A DNA stretch of 18,772 nt from an uncultured Acetobacter sp. (GTDB taxonomy: Bacteria; Pseudomonadota; Alphaproteobacteria; Acetobacterales; Acetobacteraceae): positions 1 through 18,772 of the forward strand of contig NZ_CALLXM010000216.1 of the NCBI RefSeq assembly GCF_937875265.1, read 5' to 3'. Every line of letters begins with the position of its first letter. Position 1 is the stretch's first letter. Under the pieces are notes generated by a model. That model was given only the letters and a program-made list of their open reading frames with translations. It did no database searches and was not told the origin of the DNA. Below, in pieces: positions 7,474 through 14,671 of this stretch. The translations under genes were made by a program, and so were the position numbers.

Positions 7474-7645
7474 AGCCGATGTTCGGGCGCTGCTGAGCTG
7501 CAGTTTCTTCTGCGCCTTTTTCAGTTTTAACAACGGTAATTTTTTCGTTGGTTTCAATCGCCGTATTAAATGCAGAGGTCATTTTATCGATTTCACCATC
7601 AATGTCGGTGCTGCTGGAACCGGAAACGGAAGATGTGTCGCTCAT
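7472..7645 (-). CDS. 57-aa small protein upstream of sctD; possible needle (NopA/SctF position)
   Basis: Starts at ATG 7645 with AGGAA seven bases upstream; an upstream in-frame TTG is not needed. The product is 57 aa, hydrophilic, with a Ser/Thr-rich N-terminus (MSDTSSVSGSSSTDIDGEID), then a predicted helix EIDKMTSAFNTAIETNEKI and an end rich in Glu, Lys and Gln. It has no signal peptide, membrane segment or Cys. I do not recognise the family from sequence. Its place directly before sctD resembles where I recall rhizobial nopA (the needle subunit) lying, and small secreted helical proteins at this position are usually needle or early substrates. It is shorter than typical needle proteins (about 70-85 aa) and lacks the usual hydrophobic C-terminal helix end. 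The gene is probably real; the needle role is a guess. Confidence 0.6.
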   Translation of the reverse strand: MSDTSSVSGSSSTDIDGEIDKMTSAFNTAIETNEKITVVKTEKGAEETAAQQRPNIG

Positions 7646-7668
7646 GTGTATATTCCTGTTTATAAAAC

Positions 7669-7707
7669 TCAAGAAAAATCTTGATAGTTTGCCTGGGAAT
7701 CCCAGGC
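7669..7707 (-). promoter_or_regulatory. Two adjacent hairpins in the leader of the 57-aa gene
   Basis: In the 104-bp gap between the DUF1521 gene and the 57-aa gene there are two perfect inverted repeats. GCCTGGG (7691-7697) pairs with CCCAGGC (7701-7707) around a three-base loop. TCAAGA (7669-7674) pairs with TCTTGA (7679-7684) around a four-base loop. On the gene strand the GC-rich one comes first. Neither is followed by a long T-run in the gene direction, so a role in mRNA processing, stability or attenuation fits better than full termination. Confidence 0.5.
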
Positions 7708-7749
7708 GGGGAATGGCAGGCAGCAGAAGCGACCTGTATCGGAAACTGA

Positions 7750-8541
7750 TTACTTTCCGTAACCAGTTTCGATTCTGAGATTAGCAACCGATGTTGCTGA
7801 ATATTCCGGCGCAGAGACACCTTGTGTGCCCTGAGAGGCCATGGCAGTGCTGGCCTGGATAGCCGAGTCAATGGACTGCATCGGAACGCGTTGATTCAAG
7901 AACTCCTGAACGCCGCCACCCTTTCGGTCCAGCATGGTGTTCCCAGTGCTTGATAGGGCGGAGTTATCTGCAAAGCGCAGATCGTTCAGTGAAGACCCGA
8001 CATGCAACACGGTATCACTATAGGAATCAAACGTCTTGTTCAGCTGAAATGCGTTGCCAGTCTGCGGTGCAGAGATCTGCACGTGGGCATCACCAGTTTC
8101 GCTATACACGCCTGTAATAAAAGATGTTTTATTATCTTTTGTGACAGAAACGGCATTGATGTGTGAATCACCATACTGGTTTAGTGCTGTGGGCTGCACC
8201 TGTACCTGTGTGCCATCTGCGAGGTCAATGACTAGACCATCCTGCTTGAATTCACCGTGCGTTTCATTGCTGGTTTCAATATGGGGGTCGCCAAATACCT
8301 GAACATAGGTATCTGTCTGCTTGTCATATACGCGGACACACCCATCATCGGTACTGTAATAGTTATAGGCAGAACCGGTGGTATATGTGTTGCTGGCAGT
8401 AATCAGGTAGCGACCCGTATCGATCGTGTTGCCAGAAACCTGTAAGTCAGTTGGGGCTGATGCCGATGCGAAATCGTTACTGGAAGAAGTCTGGTCAACA
8501 GCAAGATCGCTATTTCCAGAATTTTGAATGGAAACAGACAT
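7750..8541 (-). CDS. DUF1521 protein with GDPH self-cleavage motif; NopE-like candidate T3SS effector
   Basis: 263-aa protein inside the T3SS operon, starting at ATG 8541 with AAGGA seven bases upstream. The first 45 residues are Ser/Thr/Asn/Asp-rich with no Sec signal, as usual for type III substrates. Residues about 60-190 match DUF1521, the metal-ion-inducible autocleavage domain first described in Bradyrhizobium NopE1 and also present in a Vibrio coralliilyticus protein. The key motif is VFGDPHIET (Gly84-Asp85-Pro86-His87), followed by a strand-rich stretch LVIDLADGTQVQVQP and later SSLNDLRF. In NopE1, calcium triggers cleavage between the Asp and Pro of GDPH; by analogy, cutting after Asp85 would give fragments of about 85 and 178 residues. 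The C-terminal 70 residues are unassigned. It has only one Cys (Cys68). Placement between core genes suggests a substrate produced with the machine. The domain call is good; effector status is inferred. Confidence 0.75.
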   Translation of the reverse strand: MSVSIQNSGNSDLAVDQTSSSNDFASASAPTDLQVSGNTIDTGRYLITASNTYTTGSAYNYYSTDDGCVRVYDKQTDTYVQVFGDPHIETSNETHGEFKQDGLVIDLADGTQVQVQPTALNQYGDSHINAVSVTKDNKTSFITGVYSETGDAHVQISAPQTGNAFQLNKTFDSYSDTVLHVGSSLNDLRFADNSALSSTGNTMLDRKGGGVQEFLNQRVPMQSIDSAIQASTAMASQGTQGVSAPEYSATSVANLRIETGYGK

Positions 8542-8579
8542 TGCTTTTCCTTATGAGGTTCAAAAAGTGTGAGTTGAAT

Positions 8580-8768
8580 TCAGAAAGGCTCGTCGGGATC
8601 GCTAGTGCTATCGCTCATGGCGTCAGTAACGTCTGATTGCATGCTTTGCAGAAACATCATGCCGCCTTTTAACATCATGCTCTGAAATTCAGAGCTTAAT
8701 GCCTGACTGTCTGTGTCAGTGGAGGTATCCGTCTCTTTTGCTGTAATACCTGAAATCTGATCTGTCAT
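8580..8768 (-). CDS. 62-aa small acidic protein; possible T3SS early substrate
   Basis: Starts at ATG 8768, preceded by AGGAAAG about nine bases upstream, and sits 19 bases after the stop of the NolW-like gene. The product is 62 aa. The N-terminal third is Thr/Asp/Ser-rich (TAKETDTSTDTDSQ). Then comes a methionine-rich amphipathic helix, ALSSEFQSMMLKGGMMFLQS, and an acidic tail ending DPDEPF. There is no signal peptide and no Cys. I do not recognise a family. A disordered polar start followed by one long helix is common to needle, pilin, rod and NopC-like small T3SS substrates, and the operon position supports a secreted structural or accessory part. An alternative is a small chaperone, which is usually acidic too, but this is shorter than known ones. 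Confidence 0.6.
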   Translation of the reverse strand: MTDQISGITAKETDTSTDTDSQALSSEFQSMMLKGGMMFLQSMQSDVTDAMSDSTSDPDEPF

Positions 8769-8787
8769 AATTTCAGTCTTTCCTGTG

Positions 8788-9384
8788 TTAATGAACAATA
8801 ATATCGGAGACGGAAGACCCCCGAAAAAGAGTGAGGTGACGCGCACTGCTCTCCGATCGCCGTACTGAATAAGGTTCCGGCGACAGGACCTGAAGTGTTT
8901 GCTGAACCATCGCGATAAACCGTGGTGGTCCGGAGACGACAAGCGTATCACGGGCTGGTCCAGTGTTCAGATCAAATCGTTTGTCAAAGAAATCCAGCTT
9001 CTGCATTTCTATTTTCAGCTGACTAAGGGAGTGGCCATGCAGGGGTAAGATCTGTGTGGATCGTTCTGACGTGCTGCTGATATAAAGTCCTGCTCCATCG
9101 TAGTACCAGTCAAAATCATACAGATGACTCATTTTCTGAAGGAACTCGCTGGATGAGATATTTAGCCAGCGACCATGAACATGGCCGCGAACTTTTTCTG
9201 AAATAATTACCGAAATATCGTTAATATAAGAGAATTCCTTTAAAACGGAAGAAACTCCCTGATCAATAGCGATATAAGAAAAAGGATTTTGTTCCCAATG
9301 ATCGTAAGCTGATGCAGATGGTGAAGTAAAAAAGAGACCACCAATGGCTGCACAACTCATAACTATAGAGAAATGTTGAGCCAT
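8788..9384 (-). CDS. nolW: NolW-like T3SS secretin N-domain protein (RhcC1)
   Basis: 198-aa periplasmic protein. Residues 1-26 are a Sec signal peptide (core AAIGGLFF, cleavage around SASA-Y). Residues about 32-100 form the N0 domain seen at the start of YscC/HrcC secretins: SYIAIDQGVSSVLKEFSYIN, then ISVIISEKVRGHVHGRW and FDWYYDGAGLYISS. Residues about 105-170 resemble the N1 domain (PARDTLVVSGPPRFIAMVQQTLQVL). The protein then ends with no barrel domain. This is exactly the rhizobial arrangement, where NolW carries the N-terminal domains and a separate RhcC2 carries the pore. It should bridge the SctD/SctJ rings to the channel encoded at 1528-2928. It is the first gene of the minus-strand operon and diverges from sctI (nolB), again as in rhizobia. 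Confidence 0.88.
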   Translation of the reverse strand: MAQHFSIVMSCAAIGGLFFTSPSASAYDHWEQNPFSYIAIDQGVSSVLKEFSYINDISVIISEKVRGHVHGRWLNISSSEFLQKMSHLYDFDWYYDGAGLYISSTSERSTQILPLHGHSLSQLKIEMQKLDFFDKRFDLNTGPARDTLVVSGPPRFIAMVQQTLQVLSPEPYSVRRSESSARHLTLFRGSSVSDIIVH

Positions 9385-9400
9385 TTAAATAATTTTCCAA

Positions 9401-9586
9401 AACCACCTGTCCGGTGATGCCTTTTAAACCGCGTGATTTTGTTATGCGCAATCCCAAAATGACCGAGCAATAAAACTGTCACACAACTGCAAAAAAACTG
9501 CTGCTATTGCAGGGTGCAGACAGGCTGATCTTACTTAAATTAGGCTACGTAGGATGCAGCATTTGTCATCAATTTAACAGGTGGTT
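9401..9586. promoter_or_regulatory. Divergent control region bracketed by a perfect 10-bp inverted repeat
   Basis: This is the gap between the divergent nolW-like and sctI genes. AACCACCTGT (9401-9410) and its exact reverse complement ACAGGTGGTT (9577-9586) lie near the two ends. Read in each gene's own direction, both leaders therefore carry ACAGGTGGTT: it ends six bases before the sctI ATG and includes its Shine-Dalgarno, and it lies about 16 bases before the nolW ATG. A second inverted repeat, CTGCAA (9487-9492) / TTGCAG (9507-9512), sits near the middle and could be an operator. I could not identify a convincing tts box, hrp box or sigma-54 promoter. Confidence 0.55.
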
Positions 9587-9592
9587 GTTCAG

Positions 9593-10003
9593 ATGTCTGA
9601 CGCTATTGGGGCATTGTCTGGCCTGACAGGAATGCAGGCGGACGCACCTGCTGTTGCAGATGTGCAGGAAACATCTGTTTCTGCGCAGGGATCAGACCAT
9701 CTTGGGGCTGAGTTTCATCAAGCCTTGCAACAGGAAGTTACTTTTGTGCCAGACCAGGCTGGCAGCGCGGCTGCCATGGGGCAGGCGCTGAATCAGAAGC
9801 TTGAAGGGCTTTCCAGTTATCTCAACCAATGGGGAGCACAACCAGCCGGACAGGCGGAGACGGCAGTGTCCGACCCGGCAAACGCTGCCCAGCTCGTATC
9901 ACAAATTCAAGCCACCTACACTTTTGCAATTGAGACGACTCTCGTGAGTAAAGGGTCTACAGAAACGACTAAAATTTTTAATACCCTTTTAAAGGGACAA
10001 TAA
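9593..10003 (+). CDS. sctI: T3SS inner rod protein SctI (NolB-like)
   Basis: 136-aa protein expected to form the adapter between the export gate and the needle. I start it at ATG 9593, with AGGTGG about eight bases upstream, rather than the GTG at 9581. The first half is Ala/Gln/Asp-rich and low in order. The C-terminal part, SQIQATYTFAIETTLVSKGSTETTKIFNTLLKGQ, is the helical segment that defines SctI/YscI/NolB proteins (a hydrophobic helix, a KG or GT turn, then a helix ending near the C-terminus). It is the first gene of the large plus-strand operon and overlaps sctJ by one base (TAATG), just as nolB precedes nolT in rhizobia. Confidence 0.82.
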   Translation: MSDAIGALSGLTGMQADAPAVADVQETSVSAQGSDHLGAEFHQALQQEVTFVPDQAGSAAAMGQALNQKLEGLSSYLNQWGAQPAGQAETAVSDPANAAQLVSQIQATYTFAIETTLVSKGSTETTKIFNTLLKGQ

Positions 10004-10746
10004 TGTTATTCAAGAGCCTTCATACTTTCAAGATCTTTTTCTATCTTATTCCCATTTTGCTGCTTTGTGCCTGTAAAACCGAGTTGATGACCGGTCTTGT
10101 GGAAGATGATGCTAACATCATGCTGGCTCTTTTACTTCAGCACGGTGTGAGTGCGGATAAGGTGCAGCAGAAAGACGGAAGTGACACATTGCGGGTGGAA
10201 CAGGGACAGTTTGCACAGGCTGTCGCGTTGCTGCATGAGGCTGGATATCCTCGGCAAAGTTTTCAGAGCATGGGTGACGTGTTTCAGTCCTCTGGTCTGG
10301 TATCTTCCCCTCAGCAGGAACGGGCTCGCTTTTTGTGGGCACTGGGACAGGAACTTTCCCGCACAATCTCTGATATAGATGGCGTTCTTACTGCGCGTGT
10401 GCAGGTTGTGCTGCCCAATAATGATCTGCTCAACCGTGAACCAACACCGTCGTCGGCCTCAGTCTTCGTGCGATACAGGGAGCAAAGTGCGGCACAGCAT
10501 CTTGTGCCTCAAATCAAGCAGCTGGTCGCAGATAGTGTTGAAGGACTGAACTATGACCGTGTTTCCGTAGTTATGGTGCCTGTCGCTGAAAAAGCTATTT
10601 CAGTGGCTCCAAATCTTCCGGGTAAAAATATATCGTGGGAAATATTAGGTGCTTTGCCAGCTCTCCTTCTCGCTCTTTTTGTGGGTGTTCTGATGAACAG
10701 GCGCTGGCCTGATCTGATGGATCGTTTACGACTGCGGGTTAAGTGA
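10003..10746 (+). CDS. sctJ: T3SS inner-membrane ring lipoprotein SctJ (NolT)
   Basis: 247-aa YscJ/PrgK-family protein that forms the inner ring of the basal body. The lipoprotein signal has a hydrophobic run FYLIPILLLCAC with Cys24 as the lipid anchor. Ring-building domain 1 (about 28-85) includes EDDANIMLALLLQHGVSADK, the hallmark of the family. Domain 2 (about 105-195) includes RFLWALGQELSRTISDIDGVLTARVQVVLP and the SASVFVRY strand. A C-terminal membrane helix spans about 210-230 (ILGALPALLLALFVGVLMN). All expected parts are present and the length is normal. It shares one base with sctI and abuts sctK without a gap. Confidence 0.95.
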   Translation: MLFKSLHTFKIFFYLIPILLLCACKTELMTGLVEDDANIMLALLLQHGVSADKVQQKDGSDTLRVEQGQFAQAVALLHEAGYPRQSFQSMGDVFQSSGLVSSPQQERARFLWALGQELSRTISDIDGVLTARVQVVLPNNDLLNREPTPSSASVFVRYREQSAAQHLVPQIKQLVADSVEGLNYDRVSVVMVPVAEKAISVAPNLPGKNISWEILGALPALLLALFVGVLMNRRWPDLMDRLRLRVK

Positions 10747-11331
10747 ATGATACAAAGCGTGGAGAGTAAGGCAGAGCGCCATCGAATGATGGATAACGCT
10801 ATGGCTTCACGTCTGCTGGGTGTTTCGGAACCCGTTATTCAGCAGATGGCAGCCAGTGTTTATACGCGGGATTTGCTTTATGGACGCTTGAAGGAAGCGC
10901 TGGGAGGTGATTTGCCATCGGTTCTTACGGTGGCACAAAGGTATTTGCTCACACAGAACGCTGAGCAGTTCAACCTGTTGTCTTTCAGGTTAGGGTGCGT
11001 GTGTTACGCGCGGACGATTTTGTCTGTGATCACAGGCGAAGCACTTAGAAAGCTTGCGTATCTTACAACATCTTATGTGATACACGATGCTGCATGGGGT
11101 ATCGAATTTTCTGCTGCATCCGGGCTCCCTCTTTCTCCGGAACAACTGGCAGACGCTATCCATGTCTCTGGAATATCCAGCCTGTGGGCATGGTGTGAGG
11201 CGCAGCCGGTTGCTGTGGGAAGGCGAGTGCAAACGGCACTTCCTGTTACGGAAGAGAACGTAAGAATTCCTCTGGTACATCCGGAACGTATGGTTGATGC
11301 ATTTGTTACTAAGCGGCTTTGTGATGACTGA
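10747..11331 (+). CDS. sctK: T3SS sorting-platform protein SctK (NolU)
   Basis: 194-aa cytosolic protein. ATG 10747 follows the sctJ stop directly. The sequence has no membrane segment and contains the SctK/NolU-type central region RLGCVCYARTILSVITGEALRKLA, a long helical block around residues 75-105. SctK (YscK, MxiK, OrgA) links the SctD cytoplasmic domain to SctQ/SctL pods. The family is poorly conserved, so the call leans on its place between sctJ and sctL, where rhizobia have nolU, together with its size (NolU is about 210 aa). It overlaps sctL by eight bases. Confidence 0.8.
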   Translation: MIQSVESKAERHRMMDNAMASRLLGVSEPVIQQMAASVYTRDLLYGRLKEALGGDLPSVLTVAQRYLLTQNAEQFNLLSFRLGCVCYARTILSVITGEALRKLAYLTTSYVIHDAAWGIEFSAASGLPLSPEQLADAIHVSGISSLWAWCEAQPVAVGRRVQTALPVTEENVRIPLVHPERMVDAFVTKRLCDD

Positions 11332-11875
11332 TGTCTCTTCTCCTTACGTTATTCGGGCAGCACGGTTTGAAGCATTGACAGATGCTCGGCAAATCCGCGC
11401 TCAAGCACGGGCGGATGCTGCGGCTTGTCTGGAGGAGGCTCGTCGGCAGGCTGCGGCGGTGAGACACGCTGCGCAGGTGGATGCTCAACGCCTTCTTATG
11501 GAAACACGCATACAGGCTCAGGGAGAAGTTTCCTCCTATTTAAAGAGTTTTGAAAACAGCATTGCTGACCTGTCGTTTCTTGTCGCACGTCGCCTGATTG
11601 ATGATCTGCCTCGTGACGAAAGGCTGATACGGCTGGTCAGAACTGCATTGGCAGAGTTGCCTGCTCAAATGGGCATGACGGTCAAAGTGCCTGTGTCGGA
11701 AGGGAGTTCCCTGAGAGCGGCATTGCAGCAGGAAGGTGCACCGCTGGATGCTCTTACAGTTATGGAATGTGCCAGCGTTGAGGCAGGGGACTGTGTGTTG
11801 CAACATGAGCAGGGGCAGACCCGTCTGGATGTTTCTGCGCAGCTGCGGGCTTTATGGCAGGGTGCTGCTGCGTGA
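11324..11875 (+). CDS. sctL: T3SS ATPase stator SctL (NolV, FliH family)
   Basis: 183-aa cytosolic protein that holds the SctN ATPase in the sorting platform and regulates it. I start at ATG 11324 (MTDVSSPYVIRAARFEAL); the more upstream ATG at 11294 would deepen the overlap with sctK to 38 bases. Residues about 18-70 form a long Ala/Arg/Gln-rich coiled coil (ADAAACLEEARRQAAAVRHA), typical of FliH/YscL and of V-type ATPase E subunits. The C-terminal domain (about 75-183) binds the ATPase N-terminus and includes ARRLIDDLPRDERLIRLVRTALAEL and a DCVLQHEQGQTRLDVSAQLRAL end, which matches the family's 'G...ETD.G.iDas...QL..l' block. Confidence 0.88.
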   Translation: MTDVSSPYVIRAARFEALTDARQIRAQARADAAACLEEARRQAAAVRHAAQVDAQRLLMETRIQAQGEVSSYLKSFENSIADLSFLVARRLIDDLPRDERLIRLVRTALAELPAQMGMTVKVPVSEGSSLRAALQQEGAPLDALTVMECASVEAGDCVLQHEQGQTRLDVSAQLRALWQGAAA

Positions 11876-13173
11876 GAGGGCTTGAGGCGTTTGCGCAGCG
11901 CGTACAGGCGTCTTCATCGCGTCCTGTCGTGGGGCAGGTCCTGCGGGTATCTGGTGGGCTGATTTTTGCGCGCGTGGATGGCGCGGGGTTGGGCGAATGC
12001 TGTTGTATTTCTCTTCCACATTCAGAGTTACTTGCTGAGGTTATTGGGTTTGAGGGGATCGTTGTTCGGCTGGCTCCTATTGGCGATATGCAGGGCCTTG
12101 TTCCCGGTTGCTTTGTGTATAGGACAGGAGGTATGCTGAAAGTGCCCACAGGAGAGTGTCTGCTGGGGCAAGTTCTGAATGGATTTGGGCGTCCACTCGA
12201 CGGTAGTGATATACCTGAGTGTGAGGAGCGTCCCTGTGCAGAAACGCCACCACCTGCATTATTTCGGCACCGGGTGACTGAACCTGTAGCGACTGGCCTG
12301 CGTGTGATTGATGGGTTGCTTACCTGTGGAAAAGGCCAGCGCGTAGGTATTTTTGGGGAGGCCGGATGTGGTAAATCCACCCTCCTGGGGCAGCTTATAC
12401 GTGGTACCAGTGCAGACGTTGTGGTTGTGGCGCTGGTGGGAGAACGCGGGCGTGAAGTTCGGGATTTTCTTGAACATCAGATAAATCCGCAAACCCGTGC
12501 CCGTACAGTGCTTGTTGTCGCAACATCCGACCGGCCTCCATTAGAACGTGTCAGAGCGGCAATGAGTGCCACGACTATTGCTGAGTGGTTTCGTGATCAA
12601 GGCAAGCATGTTCTGCTGGTGGTAGATAGCATGACCCGCCACGCCCGGGCCTTGCGGGAAGTCGGGCTGGCTGCAGGAGAAGTGCCGGGACGCGGTGGCT
12701 TTCCGCCCTCAGTTATGGCGGAGCTTCCCCGTTTGCTGGAGCGCGCTGGGCCGGGGGATGAGCGTAAAGGGCCCGGTATGATCACAGCTTTCTACACCAT
12801 TCTGGTCGAGGGTGAGGGGGATCCGGTTGCTGAAGAAATGCGTAGTATTCTGGACGGGCATATTATTCTTTCCCCAGCTCTGGCAGCCTCCGGGCATTAT
12901 CCGGCTATTGATGTCATGACGAGCCGAAGCCGCCTAATGAGTGTAGTGGCAGCAGGCTCACATTGTGAAAAATCGTCTCGTTTTCGTGCACTATTGCATC
13001 GGTATGAAGAGGTGCGCTTTCTGGTCGAAGTGGGAGAATACAAGCCCGGGAACGATTCACTGGCTGATGAAGCTCTGGCAAAGATTGATGAAATCAGAAA
13101 ATTTCTGAAGCAGGGTGAGCGGGAGATTATACCGTTCACCGGAGTGGTGACATGTCTGAATCAAATCGTTTGA
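11872..13173 (+). CDS. sctN: T3SS ATPase SctN (RhcN)
   Basis: Hexameric ATPase that unfolds substrates and strips chaperones at the base of the machine. I favour GTG 11872 (433 aa), which overlaps the sctL stop as GTGA and has AGGG nine bases upstream; ATG 11854 (439 aa, starting MAGCCC) is the alternative. From the GTG, the Walker A loop GEAGCGKS is at about 162-169. The GERGREVRDFLEH motif follows, then Walker B HVLLVVDSMTR, then REVGLAAGEVPGRGGFPPSV and AELPRLLERAG, all hallmarks of SctN/FliI. The N-terminal barrel carries GQVLNGFGRPLDG. The C-terminal domain has the usual VEVGEYKPGND segment. No catalytic residue appears missing. The stop lies 22 bases inside sctO. Confidence 0.96.
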   Translation: MRGLEAFAQRVQASSSRPVVGQVLRVSGGLIFARVDGAGLGECCCISLPHSELLAEVIGFEGIVVRLAPIGDMQGLVPGCFVYRTGGMLKVPTGECLLGQVLNGFGRPLDGSDIPECEERPCAETPPPALFRHRVTEPVATGLRVIDGLLTCGKGQRVGIFGEAGCGKSTLLGQLIRGTSADVVVVALVGERGREVRDFLEHQINPQTRARTVLVVATSDRPPLERVRAAMSATTIAEWFRDQGKHVLLVVDSMTRHARALREVGLAAGEVPGRGGFPPSVMAELPRLLERAGPGDERKGPGMITAFYTILVEGEGDPVAEEMRSILDGHIILSPALAASGHYPAIDVMTSRSRLMSVVAAGSHCEKSSRFRALLHRYEEVRFLVEVGEYKPGNDSLADEALAKIDEIRKFLKQGEREIIPFTGVVTCLNQIV

Positions 13174-13667
13174 AGCTCAGACAGGTTACACTTCTGGCTC
13201 GCATTCAGATGTTTCGGGAAGAACAGGCTAGCCGTCAGGTTGCTGCAGCGCGCGTGCAGATGGCGCATGCACGGCAGGACGTGGCGGACGCAGCGTGTGC
13301 GTACGAGCAGGACGTTGTCGAGCAGACTACAGCCCGACACCTGCGTTGGCAGGGGTGTGTGGGAATGGAATTAAGTTGCAGCACAGTGCGGGCTTTACGG
13401 GCGGAAGACAAAGCAGGTCTTGCCTCTGTTGAACACCACAGCATGAACCAGAAAAAGGCACAACATGCCTTCCAGCAGGCACAAAGTACTTTAAAACAGG
13501 CCGAGAAGAATTCTGTTCTTATTCGAAATATAACAGCCAGACGGAATGCACTGAAGCTGAGAATCCTGCATGATTATAAAAAACATGAGATTTTGCATGA
13601 GGAAGTGATGCGGGACCAGCAGTCACAGCTGCTGTTTGCTCATCGCTTTGTGGATAATAAGGCATGA
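13152..13667 (+). CDS. sctO: T3SS central stalk protein SctO (Y4yJ, FliJ-like)
   Basis: 171-aa protein made almost wholly of two long charged helices, an antiparallel coiled coil as in YscO and FliJ. Helix one is about residues 5-70 (RIQMFREEQASRQVAAARVQ), helix two about 85-165 (NQKKAQHAFQQAQSTLKQAE). The family is recognised by this shape and by its invariable place between sctN and the sctP/sctQ genes. SctO acts as the rotor-like stalk inside the SctN hexamer, contacts SctV and cycles chaperones. ATG 13152 has GGAG about seven bases upstream and overlaps the end of sctN by 22 bases; the stop overlaps the sctQ start (ATGA). No separate sctP (needle-length ruler) gene follows, as would be expected in some other T3SS classes. 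Confidence 0.82.
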   Translation: MSESNRLKLRQVTLLARIQMFREEQASRQVAAARVQMAHARQDVADAACAYEQDVVEQTTARHLRWQGCVGMELSCSTVRALRAEDKAGLASVEHHSMNQKKAQHAFQQAQSTLKQAEKNSVLIRNITARRNALKLRILHDYKKHEILHEEVMRDQQSQLLFAHRFVDNKA

Positions 13668-14671
13668 AAGATACTTGCACGAGAAGCTATGTGCCCGAAG
13701 CTGTCAGCCTGAAAAATGGGAGGCAGACAATAATAAGCAAAATATTGCGTATGTCTTTGCCGTTAGCATCCGGGCTGATCCTGCATGACCGTGTTTTGTC
13801 ATGGAATGGGACATGGGTATGTTATGAGGGGCATATAGGACGCAAACCTCTCAAGGTCTTCGTAGCGGAACCGCTTCTGGTTTATCTTGCTGGTCGAGCA
13901 GGAGGAGGGGATACTCAGATATCTCCTGAAATGCAGGCCATTTTCAGTGTTTTGGCTGTTGAAGCAGATATCTCCCGGTTGGAGCAGAAACTTGGTGCTG
14001 AAGTACGTTTTATCAGTATGGAGCATGCTCTTCCTTCTGCAGATGCCAGACATGGGGTGATTGAGGCCGGAGGGCAAAGCTGGCCAGTAGCTGTGCAGGC
14101 TCCATTTTCTGCTATGGTTGCTCTTATGGATATCTGGCCACCGGCGCCTTTGCCTGCGCAGGCAGTGTTTATCAGATCAGCCATTCGTATTGGAAAAACA
14201 ACGCTGCCTTTTGGTATTTTATCCAGCCTTCACCTCGGTGATGTTGTGCTGTTTGAAGATGGATGCCCGGAGCAGGCTGCGCTAATGGTCGAAAACTATG
14301 CGCAGGCTCAGGTGCATTGGGCTGAAGGAAAAGGTTGGGTTCTGGAAACAGCCATAACCTACCCGGAGACACAGGAGGGGCAGGTGACAGACCAGGAAAA
14401 CGGCACATATCCGGCAGGTGTCGATACGGCGCCTCATGAGGTCACATCGGAAGCAGCGCTTCCTGTCACCATCAGTTTTGAGATGGGACAACAGACCCTT
14501 TCTCTGGCTGAGCTACGCAATCTTGGTCCGAGCAGTATTTTGGTGTTGCCTTCACCTGTTAAAACGCCCATCCGGCTCTGTGTTGGCGGGCGGCAGATTG
14601 GTACAGGCGAACTGGTGGATGTAGACGGTGCGGCAGGGGTGCGTGTGGTGAGGATTTTCGGGTGTGAATAG
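13664..14671 (+). CDS. sctQ: T3SS sorting-platform protein SctQ (RhcQ)
   Basis: 335-aa cytosolic protein forming the pods of the sorting platform (the FliM/FliN counterpart). The C-terminal 75 residues are a clear SpoA (FliN-like) domain: LPVTISFEMGQQTLSLAELR, then VLPSPVKTPIRLCVGGRQIG and the closing GELVDVDG..GVRVVRI. The N-terminal 250 residues are weakly conserved but contain a first SpoA-like segment around residues 155-220 (FIRSAIRIGKTTLPFGILSS). In many SctQ genes an internal start yields a separate C-terminal fragment. Here an in-frame ATG at about 14482 (MGQQTLSLAEL) is a candidate, but it has no clear ribosome-binding site. It overlaps sctO by four bases and sctR by eight. Confidence 0.9.
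   Translation: MKDTCTRSYVPEAVSLKNGRQTIISKILRMSLPLASGLILHDRVLSWNGTWVCYEGHIGRKPLKVFVAEPLLVYLAGRAGGGDTQISPEMQAIFSVLAVEADISRLEQKLGAEVRFISMEHALPSADARHGVIEAGGQSWPVAVQAPFSAMVALMDIWPPAPLPAQAVFIRSAIRIGKTTLPFGILSSLHLGDVVLFEDGCPEQAALMVENYAQAQVHWAEGKGWVLETAITYPETQEGQVTDQENGTYPAGVDTAPHEVTSEAALPVTISFEMGQQTLSLAELRNLGPSSILVLPSPVKTPIRLCVGGRQIGTGELVDVDGAAGVRVVRIFGCE

Noticed and set aside
11760..12380. 206-aa antisense frame across sctL/sctN
   Set aside because: It is rich in Pro, Ser, Thr and Arg, as expected for the reverse strand of a GC-biased ATPase gene; sctN is certain on the plus strand.
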